DNA of 64,000 bases from assembly GCF_002075885.1 (NCBI RefSeq), contig NZ_MDET01000012.1:213144-277143 (forward strand), in the 5' to 3' direction. Shown here piece after piece: positions 47,487 through 57,033 of this stretch. Position 1 is the first letter of the stretch. Every line of letters starts with the position of its first letter. The translations under genes were made by a program, and so were the position numbers. The notes beneath the pieces are model-generated. The model made no database searches and was not told the DNA's origin. It saw only the letters and a program-made list of their open reading frames with translations. The stretch comes from Manganibacter manganicus. Lineage in GTDB: Bacteria > Pseudomonadota > Alphaproteobacteria > Rhizobiales > Rhizobiaceae.

Positions 47487-49052
47487 GTGGCGGCGCAACA
47501 TGATGCCGTGCCCCTTCTTGGCGTCAGGGGGCTCACCAAGATATTCGGCTCGCTGACGGCCTGCGACCATATCGACCTGACCATCGCCAAGGGTGAGGTC
47601 CATGCGTTGCTGGGCGAGAATGGCGCGGGCAAGTCCACTCTGGTCAAGATGCTGTTCGGTTCGCTCGAACCACATTCGGGCGACATTTTATGGAACGGCG
47701 AGCCGGTCCGCATCACCAGCCCCGGCGTCGCCAAGACGCTCGGCATCGGCATGGTCTTCCAGCATTTTTCGCTGTTCGAGGCCCTGACGGCTGCCGAGAA
47801 CATCGCTTTGTCGTTGGATGACGGCTCGCCGATCAGCACCATTGCCGCCAAGGCGAGGGCGCTTTCCTACAGTTACGGCCTGCCGCTCGATCCTGACTCC
47901 CTGGTCGGCGACCTTTCGGTCGGCGAGCGCCAGCGCATCGAGATCATCCGCTGCCTTTTGCAGACCCCACAACTCATCATTCTCGACGAACCGACTTCCG
48001 TGCTCACGCCACAGGAGGCGAACCGGTTGTTCGAGACGCTGGAGCGCCTGCGCAGCGAAGGCAAGTCGATCCTTTATATCTCGCACCGATTGGAAGAGGT
48101 AAAGCGGCTGTGCGATCGCGCTACGGTGCTCAGGCACGGCAAGGTGGTCGGCCATTGCAACCCGCGCGAGGAGACTGCCTCATCGCTGGCGCGCATGATG
48201 GTTGGCAACGAGGTCAAGGCAGTGGTGCGCGAACCCGCCGAGGGCGTTGAGACGGCGGCGGTCCTGCTCGAAATCCGCAAACTCAGCCGCAAGCCAGCGA
48301 CGCCGTTTTCCGTACCGCTCAAGGACATCGATCTGGACGTGCGCGCCGGCGAAGTGATCGGCATCGCCGGTGTGGCAGGCAACGGCCAGGGCGAATTTTT
48401 TGAAGCGATTTCAGGCGAGGTGCAGCAACCCGATGCCGCTTCCGTGCGCATTCGTGGCAAGGACGCCGGAAAGCTGTCCATCACCGGGCGTCGCTTGCTG
48501 GGCGCCGCCTTCGTGCCGGAGGAACGGCTCGGCCATGGCGCCGCACCCGGCATGAAACTTTCCGAAAACCTGCTTCTGTCGCGCCATGCGACCGATGCCA
48601 GGAGCTTTCTTGGCTCGGGCGGCACGATCAAGTCGGCCGTCATTTCCGGTGCTGCCCAGCGCATCATTCAGGCTATGGATGTGCGCAAGAGCGCGCCGGA
48701 CCCCGAAGCAGCCTCGCTTTCAGGCGGCAATCTGCAAAAATTCATCGTCGGGCGCGAACTCGATCGCAAACCGACGGTGATGGTGGTCAACCAGCCCACA
48801 TGGGGTGTCGACGCCGGTGCCGCCGCCCATATCCGGCAGGCGTTGATCGAACTGGCCCGCAGTGGCTCGGCCGTTCTGGTCATCAGCCAGGATCTCGACG
48901 AATTGTTTGAAATTTCCGATGCCATCGCCGTCATGCATCACGGTCAACTGTCGAAGCCCCTGCCGATCGCAGAGGCCGATTTCGAGACGATCGGCCTCTT
49001 GATGGGTGGTGCGGAGCCGGGTCGCACGGAACACCCGCTGGAGCCAGCCTGA
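47487..49052 (+). CDS. ABC transporter ATP-binding protein, BMP/nucleoside-type importer
   Basis: A 521-aa protein with two fused ABC domains, as in RbsA-like and NupA-like importers. Domain 1 (about 10-235) has Walker A GENGAGKST and signature LSVGERQ; domain 2 (about 260-500) has a degenerate Walker A region (GVAGNGQGE) and signature LSGGNLQK. The GTG at 47487 is preferred because GGGAGG lies at ideal distance; an ATG at 47475 overlaps that site. Together with the two permeases and BMP receptor downstream it would import nucleosides or a purine-like compound. Confidence 0.92.
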   Translation: MAAQHDAVPLLGVRGLTKIFGSLTACDHIDLTIAKGEVHALLGENGAGKSTLVKMLFGSLEPHSGDILWNGEPVRITSPGVAKTLGIGMVFQHFSLFEALTAAENIALSLDDGSPISTIAAKARALSYSYGLPLDPDSLVGDLSVGERQRIEIIRCLLQTPQLIILDEPTSVLTPQEANRLFETLERLRSEGKSILYISHRLEEVKRLCDRATVLRHGKVVGHCNPREETASSLARMMVGNEVKAVVREPAEGVETAAVLLEIRKLSRKPATPFSVPLKDIDLDVRAGEVIGIAGVAGNGQGEFFEAISGEVQQPDAASVRIRGKDAGKLSITGRRLLGAAFVPEERLGHGAAPGMKLSENLLLSRHATDARSFLGSGGTIKSAVISGAAQRIIQAMDVRKSAPDPEAASLSGGNLQKFIVGRELDRKPTVMVVNQPTWGVDAGAAAHIRQALIELARSGSAVLVISQDLDELFEISDAIAVMHHGQLSKPLPIAEADFETIGLLMGGAEPGRTEHPLEPA

Positions 49053-50161
49053 TGCGCCTTGAACTCATCAAGCGGCCACAGCGTTCGGCGCTCTTCTCGA
49101 TCCTGTCGCCATTTATCGCATTCGTGCTGACGTTGGTCGCGGGGTCGATCATGTTCGCCCTGCTCGGTGTCAACCCCGTGAGTGCGCTGCACGCCTATTT
49201 CGTCGAGCCACTCAGTCAGGTGTGGCAATTGCACGAACTCGCAATCAAGGCTGCACCCTTGATCCTCATCGCCGTCGGCCTTTCGGTTTGCTACCGCGCC
49301 AACATCTGGAACATCGGCGCCGAAGGGCAATTCATCATGGGCGGGATCGTCGGTTCCATCCTGCCGGTGACGTATCCTGAATTCCAGAACGCATTCGTGC
49401 TGCCGCTGATGCTGCTGATGGGCATGGTTGGTGGCGCTGCCTATGCGGCGATCCCGGCCTTTCTGAAAGCCCGCTTCAACACCAACGAAATCCTGACCAG
49501 CCTGATGCTGGTCTATGTCGCGCAGCTTCTCCTGGACTGGATCGTACGCGGCCCATGGCGCGACCCGAAGGGTTTCAACTTCCCGCAAACCGTTCAGTTT
49601 TCCGATGCCGCCACATTGCCGGAACTCTGGCCCCAATCCGGCCGCGCCAATTGGGGCTTCGTGTTCGCGCTGGTCGCGGCCGTACTGGTGTGGCTGATGA
49701 TGAGCCGTATGCTAAAGGGTTTTGAGGTCCGGGTTCTTGGCTCCAGTCCGCGGGCAGGGCGTTTTGCCGGCTTCAGCGTCGGCCGCATGGTGTTCTTCGC
49801 CTTCATGCTGTCCGGCGCACTGGCGGGCCTTGCCGGCATCTCGGAAGTGTCGGGCGCCATCAACCAGTTGCTGCCTTCGATCTCGCCCGGCTATGGCTTT
49901 ACCGCCATTATCGTCGCCTTCCTCGGCCGTTTGAACCCGCTCGGCATTGTCGCCGCGGGCCTTGTCCTCGGCCTGACCTATCTGGGTGGCGAATCCGCGC
50001 AGGCGGCGCTCGGCCTTTCCGACAAGGTGGCGCGCGTGTTCCAGGGCATGCTGCTGTTCTTCGTGCTCGGCTGCGACACGCTGATCCATTACCGTATCCG
50101 GCTGGTCGGCATGACCACGCCCAAGCTGGAACCGGCATCCAAGCTCGAGGAGGTGCATTGA
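49052..50161 (+). CDS. ABC transporter permease 1, BMP/nucleoside-type importer
   Basis: A 369-aa BPD_transp_2-type permease with about nine spans. It starts at the last base of the ATPase stop (TGATG). Blocks GLSVCYRANIWNIGAEGQFIMGGIVG (about 75-100) and RFNTNEILTSLMLVYVAQLLLDW (about 144-166) are typical of the YufP/NupP-like subunits. It pairs with the next gene to form the membrane channel. Confidence 0.93.
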   Translation: MRLELIKRPQRSALFSILSPFIAFVLTLVAGSIMFALLGVNPVSALHAYFVEPLSQVWQLHELAIKAAPLILIAVGLSVCYRANIWNIGAEGQFIMGGIVGSILPVTYPEFQNAFVLPLMLLMGMVGGAAYAAIPAFLKARFNTNEILTSLMLVYVAQLLLDWIVRGPWRDPKGFNFPQTVQFSDAATLPELWPQSGRANWGFVFALVAAVLVWLMMSRMLKGFEVRVLGSSPRAGRFAGFSVGRMVFFAFMLSGALAGLAGISEVSGAINQLLPSISPGYGFTAIIVAFLGRLNPLGIVAAGLVLGLTYLGGESAQAALGLSDKVARVFQGMLLFFVLGCDTLIHYRIRLVGMTTPKLEPASKLEEVH

Positions 50162-51081
50162 TGGATATCACCATCGCCATTCTTCTCACGATTGCCACCG
50201 CCGCCACGCCGCTTCTGATTGCCGCCATCGGCGAATTGGTGGTGGAACGTTCCGGCGTGCTGAATCTCGGCGTCGAAGGCATGATGATCATGGGCGCGGT
50301 GGGCGGCTTCGGTGCCGGCTATCTGACAGGCTCGGCGTGGCTCGGCCTACTTGCCGCTATTGCCATAGGGGCATTGTTTTCGCTGTTGTTCGCCGTGATG
50401 ACGCTCTCATTGGCGACCAATCAAGTCGCCACCGGCCTGTCGCTGACGCTGCTTGGCCTCGGATTTTCGGGCATGATGGGAACAGGATTCGTCGGCCTGC
50501 CTGGCCAACGGCTCCCCGATCTTTACATTCCGGGTCTGACCACCCTGCCGGTGGTCGGCGAATTCCTGTTCGGACAGGATCCCATCTTCTACATTTCCAT
50601 CGCGCTCACCGCAGGCGTGGCGTGGTTCCTGTTCAAAACGCGCGCGGGCCTCACCCTGCGCTCCATTGGCGACAGCCATGGCTCGGCCCATGCGCTCGGC
50701 ATCAACGTCATTCGCTATCGCTATATGGCGGTGATCTTCGGCGGTGCCTGCGCTGGCCTTGCCGGAGGGCAATTGTCGCTGGTCTATACGCCACAATGGG
50801 TCGAGAACATGAGCGCCGGTCGCGGTTGGATCGCTCTGGCGCTGGTCGTGTTCGCCTCGTGGCGGCCGTGGCGTGTGCTGGTGGGCGCTTATATTTTCGG
50901 CGCGGTCTGGATCGGCCAACTCCATGCACAGGCTTTCGGCATTCCCGTGCCGCCGCAGATTCTTTCTTCGCTGCCCTATCTGGCAACCATCGTGGTTCTT
51001 GTTCTAATCTCGCGTAACAAGCGCCTGACCATGATGAACACACCCGCTTCGCTGGGACAGCCATTCGTGCCAGATCGCTGA
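50161..51081 (+). CDS. ABC transporter permease 2, BMP/nucleoside-type importer
   Basis: A 306-aa permease of the same family. The ATG at 50161 overlaps the previous stop (TGATG); a TTG three bases earlier is also possible. Blocks GELVVERSGVLNLGVEGMMIMGAVGGF (about 23-49) and LATNQVATGLSLTLLGLGFSG (about 83-103) identify the YufQ/NupQ-type subunit. Receptor gene follows after 40 bases. Confidence 0.93.
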   Translation: MDITIAILLTIATAATPLLIAAIGELVVERSGVLNLGVEGMMIMGAVGGFGAGYLTGSAWLGLLAAIAIGALFSLLFAVMTLSLATNQVATGLSLTLLGLGFSGMMGTGFVGLPGQRLPDLYIPGLTTLPVVGEFLFGQDPIFYISIALTAGVAWFLFKTRAGLTLRSIGDSHGSAHALGINVIRYRYMAVIFGGACAGLAGGQLSLVYTPQWVENMSAGRGWIALALVVFASWRPWRVLVGAYIFGAVWIGQLHAQAFGIPVPPQILSSLPYLATIVVLVLISRNKRLTMMNTPASLGQPFVPDR

Positions 51082-51121
51082 TAACGACGGAACACTCAGG
51101 TCAACACGGAGAAGTACCATC

Positions 51122-52189
51122 ATGAAAAGACTGCTCATCGCCCTGATGGCCACAGCCGCATCGCTTTCGATGGTGGTCGGCGCTCAGGCTGCGGACAAGT
51201 TGAAGGCCTGCTGGGTCTATGTCGGGCCAATCGGCGACTTCGGCTATTCCTATCAGCACAATCAGGGCCGTCTGGAAGCTGAAAAGGCGCTCGGCGACAA
51301 GATCGAGACCAGCTACCTGGAAAACGTGGCGGAAGGTCCCGATGCCGACCGCGCCTTCGAGCGCCTGGCGCGCGAGGGCTGCGGCATCATCTTCGGCACC
51401 TCTTTCGGCTTCATGGATTCCATGGTGAAGGTGGCCAAGAAGTTCCCGGACATCAAGTTCGAGCACGCGACGGGCTACAAGACGGCTGACAATCTCGGCG
51501 TCTATAATGCGCGCTTCTATGAAGGCCGCTATGTCATGGGTCAGATCGCCGCCAAGGTGTCGAAGAAGGGTGTCGCTGGCTATATCGGTTCCTTCCCGAT
51601 TCCCGAAGTGGTGATGGGCATCAATGCCTTCATGCTCGGTGCGCAGTCGGTCAATCCGGACTTCAAGCTCAAGATCGTCTGGGTCAGTTCATGGTTCGAT
51701 CCGGGTAAGGAAGCGGATGCGGCCAAGACCTTATTCGACCAAGGTGTAGACATTATCTCACAACACACTGATTCCACTGCACCTTTGCAGGTGGCTGAAG
51801 AGCGTGGCCTGCACGGTTTCGGTCAGTCCTCTGACATGATCAAGTTCGCGCCGCATGCACAACTGACGTCCAATACGGACGAATGGGGGCCGTACTATAT
51901 CGAGCGCATCAAGGCGGCTCTCGACGGCACATGGAAGCCCGACAATGTATGGCTCGGCATCAAGGATGGCGCTGTCGTGCTGTCGCCTTTCACGAACATG
52001 CCTGACGACGTGAAGGCCATGGCCGAGGCATCGGAGAAGAAAATCACCGACGGATGGAACCCCTTCACTGGTCCGGTTTACAAACAGGACGGCAGCGAAT
52101 GGCTCAAGGATGGCCAGGTCGCCAAGGACGAGGTGCTTCTCGGCATGAATTTCTATGTCAAGGGCATCGACGACAAGCTGCCGCAATAG
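51122..52189 (+). CDS. BMP family ABC transporter substrate-binding protein
   Basis: A 355-aa periplasmic receptor of the PnrA/BMP (basic membrane protein) family. It has a signal peptide cleaved after about residue 23 (GAQA|ADKL). The first mature strand reads KACWVYVGPIGDFGYSYQHNQGRLEAEKALGD, with the aromatic and Asp residues used for nucleoside binding in PnrA-like proteins. VMGINAFMLGAQSVNP and DIISQHTDSTAPLQVAEERG are further family blocks. Purine nucleosides are the likely ligands, but related proteins bind other compounds. A strong terminator follows. Confidence 0.93.
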   Translation: MKRLLIALMATAASLSMVVGAQAADKLKACWVYVGPIGDFGYSYQHNQGRLEAEKALGDKIETSYLENVAEGPDADRAFERLAREGCGIIFGTSFGFMDSMVKVAKKFPDIKFEHATGYKTADNLGVYNARFYEGRYVMGQIAAKVSKKGVAGYIGSFPIPEVVMGINAFMLGAQSVNPDFKLKIVWVSSWFDPGKEADAAKTLFDQGVDIISQHTDSTAPLQVAEERGLHGFGQSSDMIKFAPHAQLTSNTDEWGPYYIERIKAALDGTWKPDNVWLGIKDGAVVLSPFTNMPDDVKAMAEASEKKITDGWNPFTGPVYKQDGSEWLKDGQVAKDEVLLGMNFYVKGIDDKLPQ

Positions 52190-52213
52190 ACTGACGTTCA
52201 GGACAATCTCGGG

Positions 52214-52239
52214 AAGGGCGCCCTCGAGGCGCCCTTTTT
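52214..52239 (+). terminator. Rho-independent terminator of the BMP ABC operon
   Basis: GGGCGCC (52216-52222) pairs with GGCGCCC (52228-52234) around a 5-base loop, extended by AA/TT pairs and followed by TTTTT. Confidence 0.9.
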
Positions 52240-52300
52240 CATGTCATGAAGCAATATCGCGGCGTGCAAAAGGCAGTGCGCCCACCAAACAGCGTCAGCC

Positions 52301-52942
52301 TTAGCTGATCACGCCATTGACGTGCGGCCACACTTCAAGCGTGCCGCGATAGATCATGTCCAGCGCGACATACAGGATGATCAGCAGGCCGACATAGGCG
52401 ATCCAGCGGTGGCGGTGCAGCAGGCGCGCGATGAAACTCGCGGCCAGGCCCATCAAGGCAATCGACAGGATCAGGCCGACGATCAAAACCGAAAAATGAT
52501 CGCGCGCGGCGCCGGCGACGGCCAGCACATTGTCGAGCGACATCGAGACGTCGGCGATGACGATCTGCGTCGCGGCCTGCATAAGCGTCTTGCGCGGCGC
52601 CTTGCCCGACCCCGGTGCATTGGCGAGTGCCTCGGTTGCCTCCTCCTCGTCCTCCTGCGAAGTGCGCAATTCGCGCCACATCTTCCAGCAAACCCACAAA
52701 AGCAGGATGCCGCCGACAAGCAGAAGGCCCAATATGGCCAGCAATTGCACGGTGATGGCGGCAAAGACGATGCGCAACACAGTGGCGGCAAGAACGCCGA
52801 TCAGAATGGCCTTCTTGCGCTGGTCCGCGGGCAGGCCAGCCGCCGCGAGGCCGATGACAATAGCGTTGTCGCCCGCCAGAACGAGATCGATGGCGATGAC
52901 TTGAAGAAGCGCCGAGAAACCGGCGGCCGTGAAGATTTCCAT
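52301..52942 (-). CDS. TerC family integral membrane protein (YjbE-like)
   Basis: A 213-aa membrane protein with about six spans. Two half-motifs typical of TerC, IDLVLAGDNAIVIGLAA (about 18-34) and IVIADVSMSLDNVLAVAGAA (about 126-145), carry the conserved membrane Asp residues. Between them is an acidic loop (SQEDEEEATEA). TerC proteins are implicated in manganese export or metallation of secreted enzymes. I looked for a yybP-ykoY manganese riboswitch upstream (52943-53055) and saw none. Confidence 0.9.
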   Translation of the reverse strand: MEIFTAAGFSALLQVIAIDLVLAGDNAIVIGLAAAGLPADQRKKAILIGVLAATVLRIVFAAITVQLLAILGLLLVGGILLLWVCWKMWRELRTSQEDEEEATEALANAPGSGKAPRKTLMQAATQIVIADVSMSLDNVLAVAGAARDHFSVLIVGLILSIALMGLAASFIARLLHRHRWIAYVGLLIILYVALDMIYRGTLEVWPHVNGVIS

Positions 52943-53055
52943 CAGCGGATTGTTTTCCCGAATGTCGGTTTCGGTTGCCCGATGGCTATACCGCCATGCG
53001 CCGGCACGTCAAGCGGGCTTGCTCGGCGGAGGTGTGGCCAGAAGATCCTGACCGC

Positions 53056-53445
53056 TCAAGGGTAGAGATTATATTTGGACCATTCGTCCTTGGGGATTTC
53101 AGAACCGATCTTGTAGTGAAATTTGACCACTTTCATATGGTCCGGGGCGGTCTGGCATTTGTAATCCAGGTGATACCATTGACCTTTGCTGCGAAACGCC
53201 GCGCCTCGTGTCTTGATCGCATTTTTCTTCATGACCGGCTTGGCGAACGTGTAAGCGACCACGCGATCCGCTTGATAGCCGTGATTGTCACGCGAGATGC
53301 GATCGAGCACCTCCGCGTCGCAGCGCTGCTCCAGCCGTGTCTGCGGGTCAAGCTTGAGCAGGCCGGCACGCAATCGGCTGTCCAGCGCGTACGCCGAATT
53401 CACCAACGTCAGCAAGCCGATGACAGAAAAGAATATTACCCTCAT
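53056..53445 (-). CDS. DUF930 family secreted protein
   Basis: A 129-aa protein with a signal peptide (about 1-20, ending NSAYA). The mature part contains LKLDPQTRLEQRCDAEVLDRISRD (about 30-53) and DRVVAYTFAKPVMKKNAIKTRGAAFRSKGQWYHLDYKCQ (about 60-98), the pattern of DUF930, a family largely limited to Hyphomicrobiales. The two Cys (about 42 and 97) could form a disulphide. Function is unknown. It occupies the place downstream of moeA where lexA is often found in related genomes. Confidence 0.85.
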   Translation of the reverse strand: MRVIFFSVIGLLTLVNSAYALDSRLRAGLLKLDPQTRLEQRCDAEVLDRISRDNHGYQADRVVAYTFAKPVMKKNAIKTRGAAFRSKGQWYHLDYKCQTAPDHMKVVKFHYKIGSEIPKDEWSKYNLYP

Positions 53446-53510
53446 GTCGCTTCAAGCCATCACAATTCGTCCAAAATATCAACCGGGGCCGCCCTTAGAC
53501 CAAACACGGC

Positions 53511-54716
53511 TCAGCGCAACATCAGCAACCGGCATGCCGCTCCGACTTCGCTCGCCTCGGCAAAGGGTTCGCGCACGATCAGTGCGTTGGCGTCGGCAAG
53601 CTTCCTCAGCATCGACGAATCCTGCACGCCAAAGGGTGTCGCCACCAGCTTGTTGTCCGATTGGACAGCCGCGGCACGCACATAATCCTGGCGGTGCTCG
53701 TTGGCGGGCATGGCCGCGCCCAGAATAGCGTCGCGCATGTCGTGCCGGTAGTCGCGGCCGCCAAGACGGGCGAGCAAGGGTTTGAGGAAAAGCTCCGAAC
53801 ACACCAGGCTCGCAACCGGATTGCCCGGCAGCCCAAGGCAGCGGATGGCGCCCAGACGGCCAAACATGAACGGCTTGCCGGGGCGCATGGCGATCTTCCA
53901 GAAGTCCAGCGTCATGCCTTCGCCAGTCAGGGCCTCATGCACGAGATCGAGGTCGCCGACAGAGGCGCCGCCCAACGTCACGATGGCATTGGCGCCGGCA
54001 GCAACCGCCTTGCGCACCAGTGCGGCGACAGATTCCTTGCGATCCGCGGCGATGCCGAGGTCGAGCACTTCGGCTCCCACCGTGCGCGCAGAGGCCGCGA
54101 CGCCGTAGGCATTGGACGAGATGATCTGGCCTGGGCCGAGCGTACTGCCGGCGGGCAAAAGCTCATCGCCGGTGGCGACGATAGCGACCAGTGGCCGGCC
54201 CACCACGCGTACACTGGGATAATTGGCGGATGCGACGAGCGAAAGCGCCGCCGCATCGAGACGGCGGCCTGCTTCGAGCAGCCGGTCTCCTTCGGTAAAA
54301 TCGAGCCCGGCGAGGCGAATGTTGCGGCCTTGCCTGGTCGGCTCCACCACCTCGATATGGCCTTCTGCGAGGACGCGAACATTTTCCTGGATGACGATCG
54401 TGTCCACGCTTTGCGGCACCGGCGCTCCGGTGAATATGCGCACCGCCTGACCGTTGCCGACAGACCCGTCAAAGCCACGCCCGGCAGCCGCAGTGCCGAT
54501 CACGGTCAGGCGCGCGGGGAGCGTCGCGATATCGGCGAAACGGACCGCGTAGCCGTCCATCGCGGAGGCGTCGAAGGGCGGCTGCGTGCGCAGCGCAAAC
54601 AGCGGCTCGGCCAGCACCCGATCGAAGGCTTCGTGCAGCGCGACATTTTCGGCGGGCAAGGCCTGGGCATCGGCCAGAAGACGCTCGAGTGCCTCAGGAA
54701 CCGGAACCAGCGCCAT
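53511..54716 (-). CDS. moeA: Molybdopterin molybdenumtransferase
   Basis: A 401-aa enzyme inserting molybdate into adenylylated molybdopterin. The ATG at 54716 overlaps the moaC stop (TGATG). Key features are PPFDASAMDGYAVRFAD (about 43-59), GDELLPAGSTLGPGQIISSN (about 180-199), TLGGASVGDLDLV (about 243-255) and the LGLPGNPVASLVC block (about 298-310). In the usual TGGVSVGD motif, the second position is altered to GGASVGD, a common variant. It follows moaC in one operon with trpD and trpC. Confidence 0.95.
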   Translation of the reverse strand: MALVPVPEALERLLADAQALPAENVALHEAFDRVLAEPLFALRTQPPFDASAMDGYAVRFADIATLPARLTVIGTAAAGRGFDGSVGNGQAVRIFTGAPVPQSVDTIVIQENVRVLAEGHIEVVEPTRQGRNIRLAGLDFTEGDRLLEAGRRLDAAALSLVASANYPSVRVVGRPLVAIVATGDELLPAGSTLGPGQIISSNAYGVAASARTVGAEVLDLGIAADRKESVAALVRKAVAAGANAIVTLGGASVGDLDLVHEALTGEGMTLDFWKIAMRPGKPFMFGRLGAIRCLGLPGNPVASLVCSELFLKPLLARLGGRDYRHDMRDAILGAAMPANEHRQDYVRAAAVQSDNKLVATPFGVQDSSMLRKLADANALIVREPFAEASEVGAACRLLMLR

Positions 54717-55204
54717 CAGGTTTCCACCCTGTAGGTACCGGATTTTCCGCCGGTCTTTTCCACAAGCCGCACAGCAGAAATCGTCATGGCGCGATCCACG
54801 GCCTTTGCCATATCGTAGATAGTCAGGCATGCCACGGTTGCAGCCGTCAGCGCCTCCATTTCCACGCCGGTCTTGCCGCTGACGCGCGCCAGTGCGGTGA
54901 TCTTGAGGCCGGGCAGCGCCTGGTCCGGCTCGATATCCACCGAAACCTTTGTGAGCAGCAGCGGGTGGCAGAGCGGGATCAGTTCATGCGTCTTCTTGGC
55001 CGCCATGATGCCGGCGATGCGCGCCGTGCCGAGCACATCGCCCTTCTTGGCGTTGCCTTCGAGGATCATCGCCAGCGTCTCAGGCAACATCGCCACCGAA
55101 CCCTCGGCGATCGCGGTGCGCTGCGTTTCGGCCTTCTCGCCGACATCGACCATATGCGCTTCACCTTGCGCGCCGAGATGGGTGAGGGAAGGGCGGTCGG
55201 ACAC
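54716..55204 (-). CDS. moaC: Cyclic pyranopterin monophosphate synthase
   Basis: A 162-aa enzyme converting the MoaA product to cPMP in molybdenum cofactor synthesis. It starts with GTG at 55204, two bases after the trpC stop. Conserved blocks are [18 protein letters not shown] (about 18-35), [29 protein letters not shown] (about 59-87) and [27 protein letters not shown] (about 110-136), which carry the catalytic Lys and His residues. Confidence 0.96.
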   Translation of the reverse strand: MSDRPSLTHLGAQGEAHMVDVGEKAETQRTAIAEGSVAMLPETLAMILEGNAKKGDVLGTARIAGIMAAKKTHELIPLCHPLLLTKVSVDIEPDQALPGLKITALARVSGKTGVEMEALTAATVACLTIYDMAKAVDRAMTISAVRLVEKTGGKSGTYRVET

Positions 55205-55206
55205 GA

Positions 55207-56019
55207 TTACATAGCCTCAGCCGCCGCATTAAGCCCGAGAAGCGCACGAGTTGCCGCGCTGACGTCCTGCTGCCGCATCAGGCTTTCGCCGACGAGGAAG
55301 GTTCCAATGCGGCTCTTTTCCAGCCGCTGGCAATCGGCGTGGGTGAAAATGCCACTTTCACCGACCAGCAACCGGTCGGCCGGTATCATCGGCGCCAGCC
55401 GCTCGCAGGTTTCAAGCGACGTCTCGAAGGTCCGCAGATTGCGGTTGTTGATGCCGATCAGCCGCGAACGCAGTTTCAGCGCGCGCTCCGTCTCCACCTC
55501 GTCATGCACTTCGATCAGCGCATCCATGCCCAGCGAAAAGGCAGTTTCTTCCAGTTCTGCCGCAAGCGCATCCTCGATGCTCGCCATGATGATCAGGATG
55601 GCGTCGGCGCCCCAGGCGCGCGCCTCATGAACCTGATAGGGATCGAACAGGAAGTCCTTGCGCAGCACCGGCAGCGCCACGGCCTTGCGTGCGGCCACGA
55701 GGAATTCCGGCGCACCCTGGAATGAAGGCGTATCCGTCAGCACAGAGAGGCAGGCAGCGCCACCTTCCGAATAGGCTTTGGCCAGCGCCGGCGGGTCGAA
55801 ATCGGCGCGGATAAGACCTTTCGAGGGGCTTGCCTTCTTGATCTCGGCGATCAGCGCAAATCTGCCCCTGGCGCGCTTTGCTTCAAGCGCGGCCAGAAAG
55901 CCGCGTGGCGCGGCCTGATCGGCAGCACGCGCCTTGATCTTGGCCAGCGGCACGCGTGCCTTGGCGGCCGCGATCTCTTCGCGCTTGTAAGCCTCGATCT
56001 TTTTCAGAATGTCGGTCAT
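55207..56019 (-). CDS. trpC: Indole-3-glycerol-phosphate synthase
   Basis: A 270-aa TIM-barrel enzyme of tryptophan synthesis, monofunctional (no fused PRAI). It begins [20 protein letters not shown]; the active-site signature is [23 protein letters not shown] (about 53-75), with [26 protein letters not shown] (about 118-143) and [15 protein letters not shown] further on. It starts three bases after trpD. Confidence 0.97.
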   Translation of the reverse strand: MTDILKKIEAYKREEIAAAKARVPLAKIKARAADQAAPRGFLAALEAKRARGRFALIAEIKKASPSKGLIRADFDPPALAKAYSEGGAACLSVLTDTPSFQGAPEFLVAARKAVALPVLRKDFLFDPYQVHEARAWGADAILIIMASIEDALAAELEETAFSLGMDALIEVHDEVETERALKLRSRLIGINNRNLRTFETSLETCERLAPMIPADRLLVGESGIFTHADCQRLEKSRIGTFLVGESLMRQQDVSAATRALLGLNAAAEAM

Positions 56020-56022
56020 CGT

Positions 56023-57033
56023 CTATTCGTTGGAAACCGCCACCAGCCTGTCAAGCACGCCCAGCGCCCGGCCGCTGTCGATGGCCTGAGCCGCTGCCTG
56101 CATGCCGTCAGCCAGCGTCGTTGACTTACCGGATACCACCAGCCCGGCGCCGGCATTCATCAGCACCGTATCACGATAGGCCCCTGTGTCACCGGAAAGC
56201 ATGGCGCGCAAGGCTTTGGCGTTAAAGTCTGAATCCGCGCCACGCAGTGCCTCGCGGGTAGCGCGCGGCAGTCCGACCGCTTCCGGTGTCAGCGTGAAAG
56301 TGCGTATTTCGCCTCCGACCAGTTCGGCCACGGTGGTTTCGCCGGTGGTGGTGATCTCGTCATAGCCATCGCCATGCACCACCCAGGCATGTTCGGTGCC
56401 GAGTGCCTTCAGCGTTTCGGCCACCGGCTCCACCCATTGCGGCGCGAAGACGCCGACAAGTTGGCGACCGACGCCCGCGGGATTGGTCAGTGGGCCAATC
56501 AGATTGAAAATGGTGCGTGTGCCAAGTTCGATCCGCACCGGGCCGACATGCTTCATCGCCGGATGATGCGAGGGCGCGAACATGAAGCCGATACCGGCCT
56601 GCTCGACGCAATGCCCGATCGCCTCGGGAGAAAGTTCGAGATTGACGCCGAGCTTCATCAGCACATCGGCCGTGCCGGTTTGCGACGACAACCCGCGATT
56701 GCCATGCTTGGCCACCGGCACACCGCATGCGGCAATGACGAAAGCCGACCCGGTCGAGATGTTGACGCTATGCGAACCGTCGCCGCCAGTGCCGACGATA
56801 TCGATTGCTCCGGCTGGCGCCGAGACGCGCAGCATCTTGTCGCGCATGGTTGCGACGGCGCCGGACAACTCGTCCACCGTTTCTCCGCGCACGCGCAGCG
56901 CCATCAGGAAACCGCCGATCTGGCCCGGCGTTGCGTCGCCCGACATGATGATGTCGAACGCCTCGCGCGCTTCTTCGAAGGAGAGCGGGCTGCCGCCTGC
57001 CGCCTTGGCGATATGAGCCTTGAGCGCGCTCAT
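56023..57033 (-). CDS. trpD: Anthranilate phosphoribosyltransferase
   Basis: A 336-aa enzyme adding the phosphoribosyl group to anthranilate. The PRPP site is [27 protein letters not shown] (about 78-104), followed by [21 protein letters not shown] (about 108-128), the standard TrpD blocks. Its start overlaps the stop of the upstream PpiD-like gene by four bases. trpG, often upstream in relatives, is not adjacent. Confidence 0.97.
   Translation of the reverse strand: MSALKAHIAKAAGGSPLSFEEAREAFDIIMSGDATPGQIGGFLMALRVRGETVDELSGAVATMRDKMLRVSAPAGAIDIVGTGGDGSHSVNISTGSAFVIAACGVPVAKHGNRGLSSQTGTADVLMKLGVNLELSPEAIGHCVEQAGIGFMFAPSHHPAMKHVGPVRIELGTRTIFNLIGPLTNPAGVGRQLVGVFAPQWVEPVAETLKALGTEHAWVVHGDGYDEITTTGETTVAELVGGEIRTFTLTPEAVGLPRATREALRGADSDFNAKALRAMLSGDTGAYRDTVLMNAGAGLVVSGKSTTLADGMQAAAQAIDSGRALGVLDRLVAVSNE

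Noticed and set aside
52943..53055. yybP-ykoY manganese riboswitch before terC
   Set aside because: The 113-base region shows none of the conserved internal-loop sequences or the paired layout of that class.
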